19,748 nt of DNA from an uncultured Actinotalea sp. (lineage in GTDB: Bacteria; Actinomycetota; Actinomycetes; Actinomycetales; Cellulomonadaceae), in contig NZ_CAMPHH010000022.1 in assembly GCF_946885855.1 (NCBI RefSeq), positions 1-19,748 on the forward strand. The letters run 5' to 3'. The position numbers were made by a program, and so were the translations under genes. Of the stretch, positions 15,386 through 19,748 are shown piece after piece. Numbering within the stretch: the stretch's first letter is position 1; each line of letters starts with the position of its first letter. The notes beneath the pieces are model-generated. The model was given only the letters and a program-made list of their open reading frames with translations, ran no database searches and had not been told where the DNA came from.

Positions 15386-16690
15386 TCAGGAGTCGGCGAC
15401 CGCCGCGCGGGCCTCGGCCCAGCGCGTGTTGAGGTCCTCGAAGACCTCCTCCTTCGTCTCGCCCGACGCACCGCGGGCGGCGTCGACGATCCGCTGGCGG
15501 TAGTCGGGGTTCCACAGGCCGATCTCGGCCTCCGCGTCGATGTCGTTGACGAGGCTCTCCTTGCCCGGCTCCGCCGGGGCCAGCTCGACGTACTCGACGC
15601 CCAGCTCCTCGAAGTCGGCGAGGGTGTCCGGGGTCGGGCCGTCCAGCCGCGGCGACAGGCCACCCTGGTCGGTCGCGTAGCCGGACTCGTCCGCGAACCA
15701 GTCGACCCAGGCGCGCGCGGCGGCCTTGTTGTCGGAGTTCACGTTGATGCCGTTCTTGTAGTCGCCGCCGGCGGTCGACCAGAACGTGCCGTCCACCTGG
15801 TGCGGGAACGGGAGGTAGCCGATGTCGTCCGGGTTGTCCGCGGCGTCCTTCATCTGCGTGATCGCCCAGGAGCCGAGCACCATCGCGGAGACCTCGCCGC
15901 GACCGAGCATGCCCTTGGACTCCTCCCAGTTCGTGGTGATCGGGTCCTCCTCCGTCAGACCCGCCGCCACCGCGTCGAACAGCAGCGAGTCGATGACGAA
16001 GTGCTCCTCGCCCTCCGCCCACGGGGAGTCCGTCTCCGCGAGCAGGTTCGCCGCCTCCGGATCCGCGGAGATGCTGCCGCGGTGGCCCTCCCACTGGGTC
16101 AGGGGCCAGCCGTCGGCGTAGTTCGTGTACAGCGGGATCGCGTCGGTGCTGTCGGCGACCGCCTGGAGGGCCTCGAGGAACTCCTCGGGACTGGTCGGCG
16201 CCTCGCTGACGCCGGCCTCCTCCCAGACCGCCTTGTTGTAGACGATGCCCTGGACGTTGCCCGTGATCGCGATGCCGTAGGACTGGCCGTCGAACGCCTG
16301 CTCGCCTCGCACGAAGCGGTAGGTCTCCGCGAGCTCCTCCACGGACCCGAGCGGCTCGAAGAAGTCCGGGAGGTCCGCCGGCGTGATCGAGTTCGGGATC
16401 AGCAGCACGTCGCCGTAGTCGGCCGTGCTCATCCGGGTCGTGACCTCGCCCTCGTAGTCCGTGATGGCCTCGAAGGTCACCGTGACGTCGGGGTACTCGG
16501 CCTCGAACTGCTCCTTGTAGTCCTGGAAGACCGTGTCGACGATGTCGGTCCGGTTCGTCAGGACGGTGATGTCGCCGGCGATGGCGCCGTCGTCACCCCC
16601 AGCTGCCGGCGCGTCGTCGCCGTTCCCCCCGCCGCAGGCGGCGAGGAGGGTGGTGCCGGCGGCGACGAGCGCCACGGTGCGCTTTCTCAT
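15386..16690 (-). CDS. Sugar ABC transporter substrate-binding lipoprotein (CUT1 type)
   Basis: A 434-residue lipoprotein of the family 1 solute-binding group. The signal peptide RKRTVALVAAGTTLLAAC has a lipobox LAAC with Cys19 as the lipidation site. The mature protein begins with a Gly/Asp/Ala-rich linker and then GDITVLTNRTDI and YKEQFEAEYPDVTVTFEAI, typical of this family. Two ATGs are possible. The one at 16690 is preferred since GGAGAG lies 6 nt upstream, whereas the same sequence directly abuts the ATG at 16696. It heads the minus-strand mannan operon, next to a promoter covered by a LacI-type palindrome. The likely ligand is manno-oligosaccharide, by context. No ATPase gene accompanies the system. 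Confidence 0.94.
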   Translation of the reverse strand: MRKRTVALVAAGTTLLAACGGGNGDDAPAAGGDDGAIAGDITVLTNRTDIVDTVFQDYKEQFEAEYPDVTVTFEAITDYEGEVTTRMSTADYGDVLLIPNSITPADLPDFFEPLGSVEELAETYRFVRGEQAFDGQSYGIAITGNVQGIVYNKAVWEEAGVSEAPTSPEEFLEALQAVADSTDAIPLYTNYADGWPLTQWEGHRGSISADPEAANLLAETDSPWAEGEEHFVIDSLLFDAVAAGLTEEDPITTNWEESKGMLGRGEVSAMVLGSWAITQMKDAADNPDDIGYLPFPHQVDGTFWSTAGGDYKNGINVNSDNKAAARAWVDWFADESGYATDQGGLSPRLDGPTPDTLADFEELGVEYVELAPAEPGKESLVNDIDAEAEIGLWNPDYRQRIVDAARGASGETKEEVFEDLNTRWAEARAAVADS

Positions 16691-16754
16691 GTTCATCTCT
16701 CCGTCTCGACGCCCGCAGCGGCGCTGCGGCGGGTCGCGAGTGCGACATGGCGCT

Positions 16755-16783
16755 ACTTAAGCGCTTAAGAAGACCCCGGTCAA
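16755..16783 (-). promoter_or_regulatory. Predicted promoter of the mannan transporter operon
   Basis: On the minus strand TTGACC (16778-16783) is followed after 17 nt by TTAAGT (16755-16760). The -10 match is weak, but the 14-bp palindrome lies over the spacer and -10 region, as expected for a repressed promoter. The predicted leader is about 60 nt and contains a small CCGCAG/CTGCGG stem (16713-16729). Confidence 0.45.
16756..16769. promoter_or_regulatory. LacI-family operator O1, perfect palindrome
   Basis: CTTAAGCGCTTAAG is a perfect 14-bp palindrome with a central CG, the usual form of LacI-family operators. It overlaps the predicted -10 region of the binding-protein operon. The lacI-type gene lies immediately upstream. 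A/T-rich arms stand out in this GC-rich DNA. Confidence 0.82.
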
Positions 16784-16814
16784 GCGGGCGGGCCGCGATC
16801 GAGACCGAACTGTG

Positions 16815-16828
16815 ATGAAGCGGTTAAG
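16815..16828. promoter_or_regulatory. Second LacI-type operator O2
   Basis: On the minus strand CTTAACCGCTTCAT matches O1 at 11 of 14 positions, with one good half-site. It lies 59 bp (centre to centre) upstream of O1 and 9 nt after the lacI stop codon. It may be an auxiliary site for cooperative binding. Confidence 0.5.
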
Positions 16829-16837
16829 TGAGATCGG

Positions 16838-17887
16838 TCACCGGGGCGCGGGGACGACGCGCCCCAGGCTGCCGCGGTCGACGAGCTCCGGGACCGAGCT
16901 CGCGGTCGCCGTCGGGGGGGCCCCGGCCACGGCGTCGAGGAGCACCCGGGCCGCCTGGGCGCCGTAGGCCGCGACGTCCCGGCTCATGGCGGACAGCGGA
17001 GGATTGGTCAGGCGGCACAGGGGGGAGTCGTCCCAGGCCAGGACCGAGAGGTCCTCGGGGATGCGCAGGCCGAGCTCACCCGCGACGTGCACCGCGGAGA
17101 CCGCCATGAGGTCGTTGTCGTACACCACGGCCGTGGGCGGCTCCGCGGACGTCAGGAGCTGCCGGGTCGCGGCGGAGCCGGCGTCGACCGTGTAGTCCGT
17201 GCTCACCTCGAGGATCTCCGGCAGCCCGAGGTCCGCGGCGGCCCGACGGAAGGCGTCGGTGCGCAGGCGGCTGTGCACGAGGTTCTCCAGGCCCGCGACG
17301 CGTCCGATCCGCCGGTGGCCGAGGCCCGCGAGGTACCGCACCGCCTCCTCGGCGGCGCGGGCGTCGTCGCTGCCGACCGCGGGCAGCCCCGCCGCGTGGT
17401 CCGGGTCCCCGACGACGACGGCGGGCAGGCCCAGCTCGGTGAGGACCGCGAGGCGGGGGTCGTCCACGCGCAGGTCGACGACGAAGACCCCGTCGACGCG
17501 CCGCTCCGCCCACCAGCGGCGGTAGGTCTCGAGCTCGTGGTCCAGGTGCGGGGCGACCTGCAGCAGCAGCGCGAACCCGCGCTGGGAGAGGACCTCCTCG
17601 ACGCCGGACACGAACGACATGAAGAACGGCTCCATGCCGAGCACCGACGCCGGCCGGGTGATGACCAGGCCGACCGTCGCGGAGCCGGCGCCGCTCAGCG
17701 CGCGCGCGGCGCTGCTGGGCGTCCACCCGACCTCCGCGGCGACGGCGAGCACCCGGGCACGGGTCTCCTCCGACACGCCGGGACGGCCGTTGAGCGCGTA
17801 GGAGACGGCCCCGGCGGAGACGCCGGCGCGGGCGGCGATGTCGGCGATGGTCGGGCGCCGGGGCCCGGTCGGGCGGCGCGGGCTCAT
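16838..17887 (-). CDS. LacI-family repressor, probable regulator of mannan utilization
   Basis: A 349-residue LacI/GalR regulator. The N-terminal helix-turn-helix is TIADIAARAGVSAGAVSYALNGRPGVSEETRARV (13-46), followed by the hinge helix PSSAARALS (57-65) and a periplasmic-binding-protein-like effector domain with VVYDNDLMAVSAVHVAGELGLRIPEDLSVLAWDDS near the C-terminus. The ATG at 17887 has GAGGGG about 8 nt upstream and gives the normal family length; the open frame continues 103 codons upstream into the intergenic region without homology. Three CTTAA-CG-TAAG palindromes flank the gene, so it likely controls the transporter operon and the divergent GH113 gene. The inducer is probably mannose or a manno-oligosaccharide; this is inferred. 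Confidence 0.94.
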   Translation of the reverse strand: MSPRRPTGPRRPTIADIAARAGVSAGAVSYALNGRPGVSEETRARVLAVAAEVGWTPSSAARALSGAGSATVGLVITRPASVLGMEPFFMSFVSGVEEVLSQRGFALLLQVAPHLDHELETYRRWWAERRVDGVFVVDLRVDDPRLAVLTELGLPAVVVGDPDHAAGLPAVGSDDARAAEEAVRYLAGLGHRRIGRVAGLENLVHSRLRTDAFRRAAADLGLPEILEVSTDYTVDAGSAATRQLLTSAEPPTAVVYDNDLMAVSAVHVAGELGLRIPEDLSVLAWDDSPLCRLTNPPLSAMSRDVAAYGAQAARVLLDAVAGAPPTATASSVPELVDRGSLGRVVPAPR

Positions 17888-18007
17888 CGCGGTACCCCTC
17901 GTCCTGCGCGCACCCCGGCCACCGTCCTCGTCGTCGTCCTCCGCCCCCGGCCCCGAGCAGGATACGACTGCACCCGGGCCGCGCGCGGGACCCTGGCGCC
18001 CCAGGTG

Positions 18008-18021
18008 CTTAACCGCGTAAG
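18008..18021. promoter_or_regulatory. LacI-type operator O3 in the lacI/GH113 divergent region
   Basis: CTTAACCGCGTAAG matches O1 at 12 of 14 positions. It lies in the 166-bp region between the divergent lacI and GH113 starts, 32 nt before the GH113 ATG. A possible GH113 -10 box, TAAGTT (18018-18023), overlaps its right end; no good -35 is seen. For lacI, TATCCT on the minus strand (17959-17964) is a possible -10, so this site may also affect lacI expression. Confidence 0.68.
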
Positions 18022-18053
18022 TTGGCGGTCCGACCCCGCTGACCGGAGGGCCC

Positions 18054-19049
18054 ATGGAGCACCGACCCCATCCCGCGCTCGAGACCCCCGTGTGCGGGAT
18101 GACCTGGGGCTGGGTCGGTACGCCCGGCAGCTGGACCGGCCCGGACGCCGAGGCCAGCCTCGCCGCGATGGCCGCGCTCGACGTCACCTGGGTCACCCTC
18201 GCCTACGCCGCGCTGCAGGACACCGCGCAGTCCACGACCATCCGGTGGCGGGACACCACGGTCTCGGACGACGAGATCCGCTGGGCGGCCGCGCGCAGCC
18301 GGGCGCTCGGCCTCAAGGTCTGCCTCAAGCCCGTCGTGAACTGCGCCGACGGCACCTGGCGCGCGCACATCGGCTTCCTCGAGCCCGACGTGCCGGGCGA
18401 GCCCACGTGGACCGAGTGGTTCGCCTCCTACCGCGAGTACGTCCTGCACCACGCCGCCCTGGCGGAGGAGATCGGCGCCGAGCTGTTCTGCGTCGGCTGC
18501 GAGATGGTCCGCGCCGACGCCCAGGAGCAGCACTGGCGCGACCTCGTCGCAGCCGTGCGCGAGGTCTACTCCGGTCCGGTCACCTACAACGCGGACAAGT
18601 ACCAGGAGGACCGGCTGACCTGGTGGGACGCCGTCGACGTCATCAGCGCGTCGGGCTACTACCCGACCGGCTCGTGGGAGGAGCAGCTCGACCGGGTCGA
18701 GGCCGTCGTCCGACGCCACGACAAGCCGTTCCTCTTCATCGAGGCGGGCTGCCCGAGCCGCGAGGGTTCACCGGAGCGTCCCAACGACTGGAACCATCCC
18801 GGCGCCGCGAGCGAGCAGGCCCAGGCGGAGTACCTCGACGAGATGCTGACCGCCTGCGCCGCGCGGCCCTGGGTGGGGGGCTTCATGCTCTGGGACTGGC
18901 CCGCGCGGCTGTACGCGGCGGACCAGGCGTCGGCGGACACCGACTACTGCATGTACGCGAAGGCAGGCGCCGACGTCGTCGTGCGCCACTACCGGGCCGC
19001 GCAGGAGCGCCGTGCCCAGGAGGACGCGACGTCGTCCACGACCGCCTGA
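18054..19049 (+). CDS. GH113-type beta-mannanase, cytoplasmic
   Basis: A 331-residue TIM-barrel glycosidase without a signal peptide. It resembles GH113 mannanases. Glu150 in LFCVGCEMVRAD is the likely acid/base and Glu230 in FLFIEAGCPSREG the nucleophile; the positions almost coincide with those of the Alicyclobacillus GH113 enzyme. SASGYYPTGSWEEQLDRVEAV and GGFMLWDWPA are further barrel-end landmarks. The ATG at 18054 has GGAGGG 3 nt upstream. The predicted role is shortening imported manno-oligosaccharides, complementing the GH2 beta-mannosidase. It is the only mannan gene on the plus strand, divergent from lacI and preceded by operator O3. Family assignment rests on motif recognition; another clan GH-A family cannot be fully excluded. 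Confidence 0.82.
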   Translation: MEHRPHPALETPVCGMTWGWVGTPGSWTGPDAEASLAAMAALDVTWVTLAYAALQDTAQSTTIRWRDTTVSDDEIRWAAARSRALGLKVCLKPVVNCADGTWRAHIGFLEPDVPGEPTWTEWFASYREYVLHHAALAEEIGAELFCVGCEMVRADAQEQHWRDLVAAVREVYSGPVTYNADKYQEDRLTWWDAVDVISASGYYPTGSWEEQLDRVEAVVRRHDKPFLFIEAGCPSREGSPERPNDWNHPGAASEQAQAEYLDEMLTACAARPWVGGFMLWDWPARLYAADQASADTDYCMYAKAGADVVVRHYRAAQERRAQEDATSSTTA

Positions 19050-19163
19050 CGCGCTTGCGGCACCGGCGGCTCGCGACCCCGGTAGCTCCCACCACGGCCT
19101 CCTCCGGCGTCGCCCCGGACGCCCGACCGCGCTCGACCGCACGACCGCGTACCGTCGGACGCC

Positions 19164-19748
19164 GTGGAGGCGGCGCGCGTCGAACGGGGCAGCTGGATCC
19201 GGCGACGCCTGCGGCCCGTCGACCGGCAGATCCTCGCGCTCGCCGTGCCCTCGCTCGGTGCCCTCGTCGCCGAGCCGCTCTTCGTCCTCGTCGACTCGGC
19301 CGTCGTCGGTCGCCTCGGCACGGCGCCGCTGGGCGGCCTCGCGCTCGCCGGGACGGTGCTGACGACCGCCGTCGGGCTCTGCGTGTTCCTCGCCTACACG
19401 ACCACGGCGAGCGTCGCGCGGGCCCTCGGCGCGGGCCACCGCGACCGCGCCCTGCGGCTCGGCGTCGACGGTCTGTGGATCGCCGCAGCCCTGGGGGTGA
19501 CCCTCGCCGGCGTCCTGCTGGCGACCGCACCGGAGCTGCTCGCCGCCCTGGGCGCTCCCCCGGAGGTGCTGCCCCACGCCGTCGCCTACCTGCGGTGGTC
19601 CGCCCCGGGCCTGCCCGGGATGCTCGTCGTCCTCGCGGCGACCGGAGTGCTGCGCGGCATGCTCGACACCCGCACGCCCCTGTGGGTCGCCGCCGGCGGC
19701 GCCGTGCTCAACGCCGTCCTCTCGGTCGTCCTCGTGCTCGGCCTCCGC
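19164..19748 (+). CDS. MATE-family multidrug/toxin exporter, 5' part only (runs off window)
   Basis: The first 195 codons of a multi-spanning membrane protein. The motif VPSLGALVAEPLFVLVDSAVVGRLGTAPLGGLALAG in the first helices is characteristic of the DinF-like branch of MATE exporters, which extrude compounds using a Na+ or H+ gradient. Several hydrophobic segments follow. The frame is open to the window end; a complete MATE protein has about 440 residues. The start is uncertain. GTG at 19164 gives a sensible N-terminus but has no Shine-Dalgarno sequence. TACCGT (19150-19155), a TANNNT-type -10, lies 8 nt before it, so a leaderless mRNA is possible. The 114-bp gap after the GH113 gene shows no clear terminator. 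Confidence 0.88.
   Translation, partial: MEAARVERGSWIRRRLRPVDRQILALAVPSLGALVAEPLFVLVDSAVVGRLGTAPLGGLALAGTVLTTAVGLCVFLAYTTTASVARALGAGHRDRALRLGVDGLWIAAALGVTLAGVLLATAPELLAALGAPPEVLPHAVAYLRWSAPGLPGMLVVLAATGVLRGMLDTRTPLWVAAGGAVLNAVLSVVLVLGLR

Noticed and set aside
14372..16768. Plus-strand open frame of about 800 codons opposite the transporter genes
   Set aside because: Spans several well-supported minus-strand genes and has only low-complexity charged sequence.

Overview
The window is very GC-rich, with dense genes and long mirror-frame open frames, as in high-GC Actinomycetota. A DnaB carrying a P-loop intein, a LacI/CUT1 mannan-degradation cluster and a secreted multi-domain GH26 enzyme with a Thr-Asp-Pro linker suggest a plant-polysaccharide-degrading actinobacterium of the Cellulomonadaceae/Promicromonosporaceae type. 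This placement is inference; no rRNA or marker comparison was possible.

Left part (58-2950, minus strand): a tightly coupled operon of a ROK-family regulator, a nitrate/sulfonate/taurine-type ABC permease and its ATPase, joined by 4-bp stop/start overlaps. A long inverted repeat overlaps the predicted regulator promoter. No substrate-binding protein is in the window; positions 1-57, downstream of the ATPase, show no feature.

Middle-left (3151-5766, minus strand): dnaB, the replicative helicase, interrupted in its Walker A motif by a 413-residue intein (3841-5079). The intein starts with Ala rather than Cys/Ser and carries the Trp/Cys/Thr triad of class 3 inteins, a two-motif LAGLIDADG endonuclease and two putative zinc ribbons. 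The 432-bp gap upstream of dnaB (5767-6198) has no gene but holds a one-directional, roughly helically phased series of DnaA-box-like sequences.

Right two thirds (6199-19049): a mannan-utilization locus. On the minus strand, in transcription order: lipoprotein sugar-binding protein, two CUT1 permeases, a possible 40-codon coupled ORF, GH2 beta-mannosidase, secreted GH26 beta-mannanase, a strong hairpin terminator, then an AGE-superfamily enzyme, probably D-mannose isomerase. A LacI regulator lies upstream on the same strand. A cytoplasmic GH113-type mannanase diverges from it on the plus strand. Three related 14-bp palindromes (consensus near CTTAAGCGCTTAAG) sit at the transporter promoter, just after lacI and in the lacI/GH113 divergent region. 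Proposed flow: GH26 cuts mannan outside the cell; the ABC system imports oligosaccharides; GH113 and GH2 yield mannose; the AGE enzyme converts mannose to fructose. The cluster has no ATPase of its own, so a shared MsiK-type ATPase elsewhere is likely.

Right edge (19164-19748, plus strand): the 5' part of a MATE-family exporter, cut by the window end. In some actinobacteria a MATE gene lies directly next to dnaB, so the mannan locus may occupy a disrupted dnaB neighbourhood.
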